This document shows, piece by piece, positions 1 through 8,030 of a stretch of 64,000 bases of DNA. The first letter of the stretch is position 1, and the number at the start of each line of letters is the position of its first letter. The translations under genes and the position numbers were made by a program. The DNA is from an uncultured Lachnospiraceae bacterium. Its GTDB lineage: Bacteria; Bacillota; Clostridia; Lachnospirales; Lachnospiraceae. Below the pieces are notes generated by a model. It was not told the DNA's origin. It worked only from the letters and a program-made list of their open reading frames with translations, and did no database searches. Location of the stretch: the NCBI GenBank assembly GCA_910587765.1, contig CAJUNR010000007.1:1-64000 (forward strand), read 5' to 3'.

Positions 1-15
1 GCATGTCCAGCTCTT

Positions 16-204
16 TCAAATTTTTCCCTTCCACGATCCGCCATTCCGGAAAGCCTGTATAACAGATCCCGTTTTCCTCACGGGCTCTTCCCGCATTTTC
101 ATAAGCTCCTGAAAGCTTACCCGTTTTGTTCCTCCGTCTTCTGATGGAACTTCAAAAACCAGAGAACCCGGAGACTTCGCCTCCAGAGCTTCCAGCCGTG
201 CCAA
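16..204 (-). CDS. Hypothetical small protein, possibly prophage-derived
   Basis: An ORF of 62 residues reading from a TTG codon at 204. No convincing ribosome binding site precedes it, and an overlapping short frame (ATG near 249) makes the start uncertain. The product is charged, has no membrane segment, and I do not recognise a domain. It lies downstream of the terminase-like gene on the same strand, so it may belong to the same decayed prophage module. Codon use resembles its neighbours. It could equally be a non-coding frame; confidence is low. Confidence 0.35.
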   Translation of the reverse strand: MARLEALEAKSPGSLVFEVPSEDGGTKRVSFQELMKMREEPVRKTGSVIQAFRNGGSWKGKI

Positions 205-271
205 TATGGACCGTGTGCATTTTCGTATCTTTATACAAGAACCCCATTAAACTTTAAAATCCGAATAATTT

Positions 272-631
272 TCATTGTTTTTCTGCCTCTTCAAGTGCTC
301 TCAGGCGTTCCAGAATGTCCGTCTGCTCCGTCCAGACTTTGCACTGATTAAATAAAATCTGGATACCGTTTACCTTTGTCTGCGGACTGACGCCTTTGTC
401 GCGGATAATGTTCTGCAGTATCTGCACGCCCTCATCCAGAAACATCTGCATTCTTCCGGTTGCCGACCTGATAAACTCCATTCGGCGGTCCGCCAGCATT
501 TCCTGCAGCACCGGATCGTCCCGATATTTTGCGGCCGTCTGCGGAGTGACTCCGATCTCTCTGGCGATGTCTGTCAGCTTATCGTACTTCAACGCCGCAA
601 TGGTCGCCTCACTGTAATTCTTTTTTCTCAA
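272..631 (-). CDS. Phage-type helix-turn-helix / terminase small subunit-like protein
   Basis: Predicted 119 residues. The open frame continues to 727, but the better start is the TTG at 631-629: it overlaps the TGA stop of the upstream small gene and has a GGGGTG purine run just before it, suggesting translational coupling. The N-terminal third reads as a helix-turn-helix (DIAREIGVTPQTAAKY). The middle and C-terminal helices resemble the phBC6A51/terminase small-subunit type proteins of Firmicute phages, which bind phage DNA during packaging. The family assignment is from memory of sequence style, not a search. The neighbouring tape-measure and integrase remnants support a phage origin. Confidence 0.6.
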   Translation of the reverse strand: MRKKNYSEATIAALKYDKLTDIAREIGVTPQTAAKYRDDPVLQEMLADRRMEFIRSATGRMQMFLDEGVQILQNIIRDKGVSPQTKVNGIQILFNQCKVWTEQTDILERLRALEEAEKQ

Positions 632-810
632 ACGTTCACCCCGCTCTGCAGCTGCCTGATCGCAGTACGGACAGCTTCTTTTTTCTCCGTCGACAACTCT
701 CTGCGGAGTATCCGGCAGAATGTGCACTCTGATACGTTCATCTGCTCCGCTACCTGCCAGTGAAACAGATCCGCGTTTCTGATCTCACTTCGGATATCAA
801 CATTACACAT
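628..810 (-). CDS. Small phage-type DNA-binding protein
   Basis: A 60-residue protein starting at ATG 810 with a good Shine-Dalgarno sequence (AAGGAG, about 8 bases upstream). The sequence pattern (HWQVAEQMNVSECTFCRILRREL, with a basic C-terminal helix) fits a short helix-turn-helix protein common in Firmicute prophages and conjugative elements. Its stop overlaps the TTG start of the terminase-like gene by two bases, so the two are probably co-translated. An inverted repeat GTTA-N6-TAAC lies about 35 bases upstream of its start and could be an operator. The molecular target is unknown. Confidence 0.7.
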   Translation of the reverse strand: MCNVDIRSEIRNADLFHWQVAEQMNVSECTFCRILRRELSTEKKEAVRTAIRQLQSGVNV

Positions 811-935
811 GAAAATCTCTCCTTCCCGTTATTGTTGTTATCATTGTAACGTACCTGCCGGGAGACGGTGGTAACACATATCAGCGTATTCCGCTACCGG
901 AGCGCCGTCCTGTCCTTCCAGCAGCAGTCATTATA

Positions 936-1031
936 TTACCTTCCTTCCAGTTTCCCGAAGATCGCCGCCAGTTCCAGCATGATAATCACTGCCACGCATA
1001 AAATCCCGGCAAGTAAAATATTTGTAAACAT
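936..1031 (-). CDS. 31-residue single-pass membrane protein
   Basis: A very short gene with an unusually strong start: AGGAGG sits 7 bases before ATG 1031. The product begins MFTNILLAGILCVAVIIM and is almost entirely one hydrophobic helix, followed by a short charged tail (FGKLEGR) and a TAA stop. It begins 18 bases after the stop of the tape-measure fragment on the same strand, so it was probably a late phage gene such as a tail-adjacent or holin-like small protein. No family is recognised. The strong ribosome site and clean hydrophobic profile argue that it is real. Confidence 0.55.
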   Translation of the reverse strand: MFTNILLAGILCVAVIIMLELAAIFGKLEGR

Positions 1032-1049
1032 CACTCCATCCTCCTTTCT

Positions 1050-1432
1050 CTACCCCAGTGCAAACATGTTTCTGCCGCTCGCCATTTGTTCGATCTTTCC
1101 CTGTTTCACAACAGATTCCGCAATCTGTTTTCCGTCAAGATATAGTTTCACTACAGTTGTGCCGCCGCCCTGCTGATTTCGTCCGGTTTCCTCCCGGACA
1201 ATTTTTCGAATAAGACTTTCTGGGGCTTCCAGATTTGTCCCGTGCCTCTGATCTCCCATCATGGCCAAAAATGGTGCGTTGGGAGGTATGACTGCGCCCG
1301 TGGCCAGATAGGGAATCTTTACCGGGCTTATCTTTGGTATGTTCAGGTCAAGGCTTTTTCCTCCGATTATCGGAACCCTGTCCGGAGCCTCAAAGGAAAG
1401 CCCGTTCAGCATGTCGATCACTTTGTTGATCG
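1050..1432 (-). pseudogene. Phage tape-measure protein, 3' fragment
   Basis: The reading frame encodes only the C-terminal ~127 residues of a phage tail tape-measure protein. The signature is the conserved end block with YLATGAVIPPNAPFLAMMGD, followed by the QRHGTNLEAPE motif typical of these proteins in Firmicute siphophages. A complete protein is usually many hundreds of residues, scaffolds the tail tube and sets tail length. Here the frame runs straight into the left end of the IS66 element at 1433 and meets a stop just inside it, so the 5' part is gone. The GTG at 1421 is not preceded by a ribosome site and is unlikely to be a true start. Confidence 0.85.
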
Positions 1433-1449
1433 GTAAGCGTCAAATAAGA
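1432..1449 (+). repeat. Left terminal inverted repeat of the IS66 element
   Basis: GGTAAGCGTCAAATAAGA matches the reverse complement of 3953-3970 over 18 bases without mismatch. The GTAAGCG start is characteristic of IS66-family ends, so the element proper begins at 1433. Confidence 0.9.
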
Positions 1450-1463
1450 TGGTGGATAGAAAA

Positions 1464-1502
1464 ATAACCACTAACCCTCTATACTAAAGGGGCAGTGGTT
1501 AT
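1464..1502 (-). terminator. Transcription terminator at the end of tnpC
   Basis: On the minus strand ATAACCACT and AGTGGTTAT form a nine-pair stem, with a further CCT/AGG pairing in the loop, followed by a run of T. The stem overlaps the tnpC stop codon and lies inside the IS end, so it also insulates flanking DNA from IS transcription. Confidence 0.7.
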
Positions 1503-3035
1503 CGGCAGCGTTCCTGTACCATGGGATCCCATGGCAGATAGTCATCCAGATATTCCGGATTTTCAAGAAATCTACTCCCCGGCATATCTGACAGGATATA
1601 TTTGATGTATTTCATCGCATCCAGGCCATTGGCTTTCGCTGTCTCGACCAGTGTGTAGATTCCTGCACTTGCCGCAGCACCCTTCGGACTTCCGGCAAAC
1701 AGCCAGTTCTTCCGGCCGATCACAAAGGGGCGGATGCAATTCTCCGCAGGGGAATTGCTGATAGAGCAGTTTCCATCCTCAAGATAGTTGAAGAACTCCT
1801 GCCGGTTGTTCAGGGCATACTGGAAAGCGGTATGGAGCTTCGACTTTGGCAGTTCCCCGGCAGAGCTTATCTCTGCCCACGACCAAAAAGCCTCGAGAAG
1901 CGGTCTCTCGCGGTCAAGCCGTTCTTTTTTCTTTTGTCCCGGGGGGAAGGCCATCCAGTTCCTTTTCTATCTCAAACAGTTTATTCAGACGAACGACTGC
2001 TTCCGCAGGTTTTGAGTCTTCCGGGCCATGGATGTCTTTTGGCAGCGCGTCCACAAAAGCGCGGCGCAGATGTGTATAGCACAGGCATCTCGTAACCCTT
2101 TTCACCCCATTGTACCCGGAATAAGCATCCGTATGGATATATCCGGTATAGCCTTTTAAAAACGCTTCCGGATATTTTCCGCCCCTCCCCGGCTGGTACT
2201 CAAAATACCGGACCGGCCGTGCCTGGTCCCTGATGCTGCAGTACACCCACATGTAAGAATCCGAAGTGTTCTTCCGCTCTGGTTCCTTCAGCACCTGTAC
2301 GTGGGTCTCATCGATATGCAGATGCCCCTGTTTTAGAAGTTCCTGCCTCAAATGAGAGACCACATGAGAGAGCCAGTCCCGGTAGACGCAAAGGAGCCAG
2401 TTCGACATCGTTGCCCTGCTTAAGGAAAGGCCCAGGGCCTCCCATTCCTTTTCCTGGCGGTATAATGGAATGCCCAGCTCAAACTTCTGATGGATGAGCC
2501 ATGCGATCGTGGAAGCAGACGCCAGGGAATGCATGACCGGGGAATACGGCACCGGGGACTTCTCCATATAAGGTGTTCCGTTTTTGCGGCATGCCCTGCA
2601 TTCATAGGTTTCCCGGTAATGGTCGATCACCTTGAGGCTGGCAGGGATGAACTGTACCTCGGTACGGACAAACTCCTCCCCGACTTTTACCATGGTGCCT
2701 CCGCACCTTTCACAGATCTGTTCCCTCTCATCAATCGTGTGGAGCACTTTGCTGCGGGGAATGTCTTTGATCAGTTTTTCCCGCTGGCCGGCATACTTCC
2801 TTTTATGCAGATGTTTTTCGACCTCCACCAGGTCCGGCTCATGGGCATCCGGCTCAGCACAGGATTCCATTTCATTAAAAAGAGACATCTGTCCCTCTGT
2901 TTCGAGGGCAGACGTCTTCTCGGATTTTGTCCCATAAAGTTTACGGGTGAGGAAATCAACCTGCTCCCTCAGGAGCCGGACCTGCTGTTCCGGTTCTTTG
3001 ATCTGCTTTTTGTACTCCTGCCCGGTATCCGGCAT
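1499..3035 (-). pseudogene. tnpC: IS66 transposase TnpC, interrupted by a frameshift
   Basis: The transposase is split over two frames. The upstream frame (3035-1914) carries the coiled N-terminus (about residues 8-35), a zinc-binding region with the CERCGG motif and paired C-x2-C cysteines, and the first part of the DDE domain (HIDETHVQV and IHTDAYSGYNG, which hold the catalytic aspartates). The downstream frame (to 1499) carries the last catalytic part (SNSPAENCIRPFVIGRKNWLF, with the glutamate) and the IS66 C-terminal domain. The frames are rejoined if one base is removed from the run of six G on the plus strand at 1941-1946. That is a one-base slip, a rare frameshift signal or a sequencing error. 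Together they are normal length for the family. Confidence 0.88.
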
Positions 3036-3100
3036 GGGCTGAAAACCTTCCTGTTCTGTATGGCTTTATTATACCATAAAACAGCAGAATTTTCCAGTAT

Positions 3101-3466
3101 TTATAAGGAATTTCCGGGCTTTTGGGGAGCCCGTTTCCGGACTGCTTTTGGCTGCTCCGGGTTCAGACCCTCCAGCAGCCAGCGGAGCTGCTGATGGAAA
3201 ATTTGTCTGGCTTCTTCTCCCGTTCGCGGCCACTTTAGGCGGCCGTTTTCATAGCGCTTATAGAAAAGGCAAAAGCCGTCCCCTTTATAGTGGACTGCCT
3301 TGATCCGGTCTGCACGTTTCCCGCAGAAAAGGAACAGGGAATTGCTGTAAGGGTCAAGCCGAAAGCTGTACTGGATGATATCCACCAGACCGTCCAGCTG
3401 CTTTCTCATATCTGTGTACCCGGTGCGCAGATAGATTTTTTCCACCCGGGAGAGGTCCCCTAACAT
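3101..3466 (-). CDS. tnpB: IS66 accessory protein TnpB
   Basis: The 121-residue product matches the IS66 Orf2/TnpB family: the conserved YLRTGYTDMRKQLDGL block near the N-terminus, then SLFLFCGKRADRIKAVHY and the FCLFYKRYENGRLKWP segment. TnpB is required for IS66 transposition, but its biochemical role is unresolved. It overlaps tnpA by 7 bases, implying coupled translation, and is followed 65 bases later by tnpC. Nothing in it looks damaged. Confidence 0.93.
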   Translation of the reverse strand: MLGDLSRVEKIYLRTGYTDMRKQLDGLVDIIQYSFRLDPYSNSLFLFCGKRADRIKAVHYKGDGFCLFYKRYENGRLKWPRTGEEARQIFHQQLRWLLEGLNPEQPKAVRKRAPQKPGNSL

Positions 3467-3855
3467 GATCGCACTGCTTTCAGGATAGCCTCCAGCAACT
3501 CGCAGGGAGTATCTTCAAAGAGTTCAACCGTCACCGTACCGGTATGGAGTACTGCTGCAGGAGCGGCGCTGGAATCCTGTCTGCCGCGAAGGGACACCTC
3601 CGTAAATTCCAAAGCCGCATCCGGCATCAACGCAGTCTGCTCTATTGCCGGCCTGCATCCATGACTCTTCCGGGGCAGTTCTTCAAGCGCCGGTTTCCGG
3701 ATCTTTGCGATCCAGTAGTAATAGCTTTTTAAGGAGATATCATGCTGTTCGCACCATGCCTGGTTTGTCAAACCGGAGGCCCTGCATTGCCGGATCACGT
3801 CCAGCCAGTACTGCAGTTTCACCTGCTTATCCGGAGTGAAAGCGGAAATGTCCAT
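3460..3855 (-). CDS. tnpA: IS66 accessory protein TnpA
   Basis: The 131-residue product is the first gene of the IS66 operon. Residues about 10-55 form the family's helix-turn-helix (YWLDVIRQCRASGLTNQAWC, then the SLKSYYYWIAKIRK segment), which is thought to bind the element ends. The C-terminal half is variable, as usual. An AAGGAG-type ribosome site lies directly upstream of ATG 3855. It overlaps tnpB by 7 bases, so expression is probably coupled. The gene is intact. Confidence 0.92.
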   Translation of the reverse strand: MDISAFTPDKQVKLQYWLDVIRQCRASGLTNQAWCEQHDISLKSYYYWIAKIRKPALEELPRKSHGCRPAIEQTALMPDAALEFTEVSLRGRQDSSAAPAAVLHTGTVTVELFEDTPCELLEAILKAVRSC

Positions 3856-3878
3856 GTGTATTCTCCTTTACCTGAATT

Positions 3879-3910
3879 TAGAGTTTTGGGAGTGAACACT
3901 AAAAACTCTA
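3879..3910 (-). promoter_or_regulatory. Inverted repeat in the tnpA leader
   Basis: TAGAGTTTT and AAAACTCTA face each other across 14 bases, between the IS end and tnpA. In the RNA this makes a nine-pair hairpin upstream of the ribosome site. It has no T run, so it is more likely a protein-binding or translation-limiting structure than a terminator. The function is inferred. Confidence 0.4.
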
Positions 3911-3952
3911 ACCTCAAGTTTACAGGAGAACGCCGAATATTTCACTACACGT

Positions 3953-3970
3953 TCTTATTTGACGCTTACC
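3953..3970 (+). repeat. Right terminal inverted repeat of the IS66 element
   Basis: TCTTATTTGACGCTTACC is the exact reverse complement of 1432-1449. The element proper ends at 3969. Confidence 0.9.
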
Positions 3971-3981
3971 TCTGTCGAATC

Positions 3982-4104
3982 CTATATCACATTTTCCCTC
4001 TTGCTAAGCTTTTTCTGCTCCACAAATGCCCGGTATACCTGATCTGTCATGGGAATCTTACGGACTCTGCTTTCTATCTTTGGAGTGCTGACAAAATATT
4101 TCAT
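3982..4104 (-). pseudogene. Tyrosine integrase remnant
   Basis: Forty codons read from ATG 4104 to TAG 3982 on the minus strand. The segment STPKIESRVRKIPMTDQVYRAF followed by VEQKKL matches the core of Tn916/phage-type tyrosine recombinases, just after the first catalytic arginine and before the H-x-x-R box. Neither the N-terminal arm-binding domain nor the catalytic C-terminus is present, and a stop lies three codons upstream of the ATG. It is therefore a fragment. Its orientation and position, separated from the tape-measure fragment only by the IS66 element, indicate that most of a prophage has been deleted. Confidence 0.75.
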
Positions 4105-4264
4105 CCCAGATCAGCCCGCAGATCTACCTGCAGGTTTTGGGGAATGAACAGCAGTCCGCCCCTGCGTCCTGCTACCGGATATGATAGGGTTAAGAAATAA
4201 ACATATCCTGTCCATCTCAAAAACCCGACCGCCTTAAAAGCGCCTTAAAAGCGTGAGAAAATCA

Positions 4265-4293
4265 ATGACAAATCCCCCATAAAATGTTATGAT
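4265..4293 (+). promoter_or_regulatory. Predicted sigma-A promoter of the hybrid kinase gene
   Basis: ATGACA (-35), 17 bases, TATGAT (-10), ending 35 bases before the TTG start of the kinase gene. Confidence 0.6.
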
Positions 4294-4328
4294 AAAAGCA
4301 GTCAGGGAAACTTTGGAGGAATACGGAC

Positions 4329-6413
4329 TTGAATGATCAGTATGTGACAGATTACGACTTGTTGGAATCCCTGTTATCCGTGGCGGATATCCCCCGCAGC
4401 AAAGTCCTCGGACCGTCTCAGATTCGGACAGGCCTTGAGATCAAAAATCTTATGGATCAGATGCCCGGGGGATTCTTTATCTACCATGCGGACGACAAAG
4501 AAGAACTTATCTATGCAAACAAAGCCCTGCTTCGGATCTTCGGCTGTGATACCATGGAAGAATTCCGAAGTCTCACGGGCAATTCTTTCCGCGGAATCGT
4601 GCACCCGGAAGATCTGGAAGAGGTGGAGAAAAGCATCTGGGAACAGATTTCCCAGAGCCATCATGACCTGGATTATGTAGAATACCGGATCATCCGCAAA
4701 GACGGTACGGTCTGCTGGGTGGAGGATTACGGACATTTTGTCCGCAGCCAGTCGGCCGGAGATATTTTCTATGTCTTCATAGGAGAGACTACGGAGAAGA
4801 GAAAACGCCTGAAGGCAGAACATACCCAGCGTCTGGAGGTCATCGAAGGACTCAGCGCCGACTATGAATCCATCCTCTATGTGGATCTGGATGCCAATAC
4901 CGTCTTTCCCTACCGGCTGAGCAGCCGTACTTCTCAGATGTTCGGCGGGGGCTTTCATACCGCCGAATATGAACGGTTCCTTTCGGACTATATCCGCACA
5001 TGGGTCCACGCAGAAGACCGGCCGGCCGTCGAACGGGCAATCGCCCCGGCAAATATCCGGGACAGACTGAGTGCCGGCCGCATCTTTTATGTCAACTTCC
5101 GAACGGTGGACGGCGGCGAGACGCAGTATCTTCAGCTTCGCATTGCCGGCGTCGGCGTTGGCGGGCACATCTCCCGGATCGTTCTCGGCACCAGAAGAGT
5201 GGACGAAGAGATCCGTCATGAGATGGAACAGAAGAAAATGTTTGAGGATGCGTGGAACCATGCCCGTCTGGCCAATATCACCAAAAGCACCTTTCTCTCC
5301 AACATGTCGCACGATATGCGCACTCCGCTGAACGCGATCACCGGTTATACGGCCCTCGCCCGAAAATATATGGACGAGCCTGACCGGCTCCTCGACTGTC
5401 TGGACAAGATCGCCGCCTCCGGCGACCACCTGCTCCGTCTGGTCAATCATATACTGGAGCTTTCCCGCATGGAATCCGGAGCCATTGAGGTAACGGAAGC
5501 CGAAGAACGAATCGAGCAGATTGTGGAGGAAGCGACGGAAAATATCCTGCCCCGGGCCAAAGCCGGAAACCTGCAGTTCTGCACGGATCTTTCCGGGCTC
5601 ACCCATCATCTGGTCCGCTGCGACCGGCAGAAACTGGTGCAAATCCTCATCTATCTGTGCGGAAACGCTGTCAAATATACGGAAAGCGGCGGCCGGATCC
5701 TGCTGACCGTCAAAGAGGAGACGGAACCCGCCTCGGAATATGCGCATTACCGTTTTATTGTCAAAGACAGCGGCATCGGAATCGAGGAAAAATATCTGCA
5801 GAACATCTTTGAGCCGTTTGAACGCGTGTCCAACACCACCTCCTGCGGCGTCTTCGGCACAGGTCTCGGGCTGACGCTTGCCCGCAATCTTGTCAATATG
5901 ATGGGCGGACGCATCGATGTAAAAAGCACGCCTCATGCAGGCAGTGAATTTACGGTAACGCTCCGGCTCCGTATCCAGAAGGAACAGCGCCTCTCCGGCA
6001 GGGAGGCCAGGGAAGCCGCGATCGCTCTCCTGGGCCGGAAAAGAATCCTGCTGGTCGACGACAACGAGCTGAATCTGGAGATTGAAGCGGAACTGTTTGA
6101 GGATTTGGGACTTTTCGTCGACCGGGCGGAGAACGGCCGCGAAGCGCTGAACCGGATCACGGCGTCCCCGGCCGGAACCTACGCGCTCGTCCTGATGGAC
6201 ATTCAGATGCCGGTCATGAACGGCTACGACGCTGCCCGCGCCATCCGCGCGCTTGCGGATCCTCTGCGGGCTCAACTCCCGATCATCGCCCTGTCGGCCA
6301 ACGCATTTGACGAAGACCGGCGCAGATCCATGGACAGCGGCATGAACGCGCATCTGGCCAAACCGCTGGACATGACGGCATTTCTGGAGCTGATTGTGTC
6401 CCTCCTGCAGTAA
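4329..6413 (+). CDS. Hybrid sensor histidine kinase with receiver domain
   Basis: A 694-residue cytoplasmic sensor kinase. There is a PAS fold at about residues 40-155 (with the DGTVCWVEDYG segment), a second divergent PAS-like stretch at about 165-290, and a dimerisation/phosphoacceptor domain with H328 in SNMSHDMRTPLNAITGY. The ATP-binding domain has N446, DSGIGI and the GTGLGL loop. A C-terminal receiver domain has acidic pair D577/D578 and phosphoacceptor D624 in LMDIQMP. No membrane segment or DNA-binding output is seen, so it must pass phosphate to a partner not in this window or act by protein contact. The start is TTG with GGAGGA 8 bases upstream. It is monocistronic, with its own promoter and terminator. 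Confidence 0.92.
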   Translation: MNDQYVTDYDLLESLLSVADIPRSKVLGPSQIRTGLEIKNLMDQMPGGFFIYHADDKEELIYANKALLRIFGCDTMEEFRSLTGNSFRGIVHPEDLEEVEKSIWEQISQSHHDLDYVEYRIIRKDGTVCWVEDYGHFVRSQSAGDIFYVFIGETTEKRKRLKAEHTQRLEVIEGLSADYESILYVDLDANTVFPYRLSSRTSQMFGGGFHTAEYERFLSDYIRTWVHAEDRPAVERAIAPANIRDRLSAGRIFYVNFRTVDGGETQYLQLRIAGVGVGGHISRIVLGTRRVDEEIRHEMEQKKMFEDAWNHARLANITKSTFLSNMSHDMRTPLNAITGYTALARKYMDEPDRLLDCLDKIAASGDHLLRLVNHILELSRMESGAIEVTEAEERIEQIVEEATENILPRAKAGNLQFCTDLSGLTHHLVRCDRQKLVQILIYLCGNAVKYTESGGRILLTVKEETEPASEYAHYRFIVKDSGIGIEEKYLQNIFEPFERVSNTTSCGVFGTGLGLTLARNLVNMMGGRIDVKSTPHAGSEFTVTLRLRIQKEQRLSGREAREAAIALLGRKRILLVDDNELNLEIEAELFEDLGLFVDRAENGREALNRITASPAGTYALVLMDIQMPVMNGYDAARAIRALADPLRAQLPIIALSANAFDEDRRRSMDSGMNAHLAKPLDMTAFLELIVSLLQ

Positions 6414-6483
6414 AGCCCTGCCTCCCGCAGGGTTCCCGCCGGGCGCGGCCCCGCCGAAAAGCCGCCGCACCGGCAAAAAATCA

Positions 6484-6514
6484 GGCAGAGGAAAACGTTT
6501 CCCCTGCCCTTTTT
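6484..6514. terminator. Bidirectional terminator between the kinase gene and the 6518 gene
   Basis: GGCAGAGGAAA and TTTCCCCTGCC pair with one mismatch around ACG. A T run follows on the plus strand and a second T run follows on the minus strand (plus-strand AAAAAA at 6476-6481), so it can end both convergent transcripts. Confidence 0.75.
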
Positions 6515-6517
6515 CTC

Positions 6518-7633
6518 TTATATATTTAAAAACGTACCTTCCGGCGCCTCTTTCATGACCGGATTGTATTTCAGATCCAGGAACTCCTGAAAGCTCTTCT
6601 GATACATCTGCTCCAGATCGGAACTGTAGCCGACGATCATCTGCGGCTGCTCCTCCCCGTAATAACGGAGCGCTTCCTTGGTCAGCTCTTCGGAGAGACT
6701 TATGTAACAGGACTTTCTCTCCGCCGTATAGAGCTGCATCTGGCTCACGGCGTTCTTTCCGGTCCGTTTGAAATAATATCCCCATACGAGATCCTCGTTC
6801 TGCAGGATCTTCGCCTTCGCGCCTTCCATATAGACGGTCCATCTTTTCCCTACCCATACGTCTTTTCCGACGGGATGCGCCGTTGTAAAGTCCGCCTCGA
6901 TCTCGCCGAGAGAATACTTCGTATTTTTCTGAAGATACTTATGAATCTCCTTCTCATACGATTTGCGGAAGCAGCCGATCACACTGAAAACAAACCAGAG
7001 AATCAAAAGGACCGCGCCGGCCATCAGAAGCCAGAACAGATAGATATTCACGCCGCCGAGTTTTCCCGTATCCAGCGTATACAGATAGATCCTGTCGTAC
7101 TCCCCTTCCTCGATACCGATCTCGGCCATCGTCTCCGTGTAGTACCCCTCCATCTGGGAGTCCATTCTCGTCCAGGTGCCGACCGCCTTCACCGGCTCCG
7201 GCGCCGCCGTCATCCCGGTCTCGTCATTCAGGCATTCCCAGGCTTTCTCCGCCCGCTCATAGAGCATCTCCTCCTTGCTCTTGGGCATATAGAGGCTGTA
7301 GAAATACCAGACGCTGGATTCCTCTCCCTCTTCGTAGACGGACTGGAAGGCAATGTAGCTGTTCCCGTTGGTGGAAGTGGAACGGCTGCCGGAATCCCGG
7401 ACCGTGGTCGTCGTGTGCTCCACGTAATCCCCGAGAATGAAATCCACATCCAGCATCACGGCTTTTCCTTCATAAGTCTCCGGATCCGCCGTGATATCCA
7501 TTCCGCCCATGCCCGCAGCCAGTTGGAAAATGGCTCCTCTGGTGGCCGCAAGGATAATGACCGTTCCCACAAGAGACAGCACCGCCCTCCACATGTAGGT
7601 CTTTCTCGCTCTCTTCCTCAGTGTCTCAAACAT
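6518..7633 (-). CDS. Membrane protein of unknown function (DUF6709-like)
   Basis: A 371-residue protein with one transmembrane segment near the N-terminus (about residues 17-38) and a second at about 190-215 (YLFWLLMAGAVLLILWFVFSV). They enclose an extracytoplasmic region of roughly 150 residues; the last ~150 residues are cytoplasmic. It resembles proteins annotated DUF6709 in Lachnospiraceae, but I give that name from memory. A good ribosome site (GGAGGA, 8 bases) precedes ATG 7633. It is the last gene of a run with the 7649 and 8031 genes and the VWA/MoxR pair. No enzymatic motif was found. Confidence 0.6.
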   Translation of the reverse strand: MFETLRKRARKTYMWRAVLSLVGTVIILAATRGAIFQLAAGMGGMDITADPETYEGKAVMLDVDFILGDYVEHTTTTVRDSGSRSTSTNGNSYIAFQSVYEEGEESSVWYFYSLYMPKSKEEMLYERAEKAWECLNDETGMTAAPEPVKAVGTWTRMDSQMEGYYTETMAEIGIEEGEYDRIYLYTLDTGKLGGVNIYLFWLLMAGAVLLILWFVFSVIGCFRKSYEKEIHKYLQKNTKYSLGEIEADFTTAHPVGKDVWVGKRWTVYMEGAKAKILQNEDLVWGYYFKRTGKNAVSQMQLYTAERKSCYISLSEELTKEALRYYGEEQPQMIVGYSSDLEQMYQKSFQEFLDLKYNPVMKEAPEGTFLNI

Positions 7634-7648
7634 CTTCTCTTTCCTCCA

Positions 7649-7957
7649 TTAGTATGATTCAAACTTTTTCCGGTTCTCCTGTGTGTACCCGACCGCCATG
7701 TCCGGATTGGCTTCCTCAAGCTTCGCCAGCAGTTCCCTGGCTTCCTGCATGCTTTCAAACTGAAAGACCTTCCGCTTCCCGTCCCGGTCAAGGACGACCA
7801 CTCTGCCGATCTCCGCGTTGAAGCTGCCACAGCACATTTTGGCTGACACGTCCTCCTGCTGCAGATAGGCCCATACCAGGCTCGCAGCCGGAAGCTCACA
7901 GAGGAACGGAAATCTTCTGTACAGAACTTTTCCGTTTTCCACAGTCACTTTCGCCAT
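7649..7957 (-). CDS. Hypothetical protein, 102 residues
   Basis: The start is ATG 7957 (MAKVTVENGK), with AAGGAG about 10 bases upstream; a longer frame to 8023 lacks a ribosome site. The sequence is a small alpha/beta protein with no membrane segment. The stop codon overlaps the Shine-Dalgarno of the 7633 gene, so they are co-transcribed and probably coupled. No family is recognised. The mixed-charge C-terminus (REFVVLDRDGKR-type hairpin, then a helix) suggests a single compact domain. Confidence 0.65.
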   Translation of the reverse strand: MAKVTVENGKVLYRRFPFLCELPAASLVWAYLQQEDVSAKMCCGSFNAEIGRVVVLDRDGKRKVFQFESMQEARELLAKLEEANPDMAVGYTQENRKKFESY

Positions 7958-8030
7958 AAAAAAGGCTCCTTTCCTGTCATCACTTTGCATCCGTCCCGTA
8001 CGGTGCGGCGAAAATCCGCACATTCGGCCG

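Larger units (their letters stand above)
1433..3969 (-). mobile_element. IS66-family insertion sequence, about 2.54 kb
   Basis: The element is bounded by GTAAGCGTC and GACGCTTAC ends and carries the three genes typical of the family: tnpA, tnpB and tnpC (DDE transposase), all on the minus strand. IS66 elements normally make 8-bp target duplications, but the flanking octamers here (1425-1432 GTTGATCG; 3970-3977 CTCTGTCG) do not match. On one side lies a truncated tape-measure gene and on the other an integrase remnant. This fits an element that mediated, or recombined across, a deletion in a prophage. The transposase gene has a frameshift, so this copy is probably not autonomous. Confidence 0.92.

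Noticed and set aside
1914..1954. Programmed frameshift in the IS66 transposase
   Set aside because: IS66 tnpC is normally a single frame; the six-base run fits simple slippage better, and no slippery heptamer with a stimulating structure was evident.
4374..6857. 827-codon ORF on the minus strand over the hybrid kinase gene
   Set aside because: It is antisense to a gene with clear PAS, kinase and receiver motifs. Its translation has no domain and is rich in the residues expected from GC-rich third positions.
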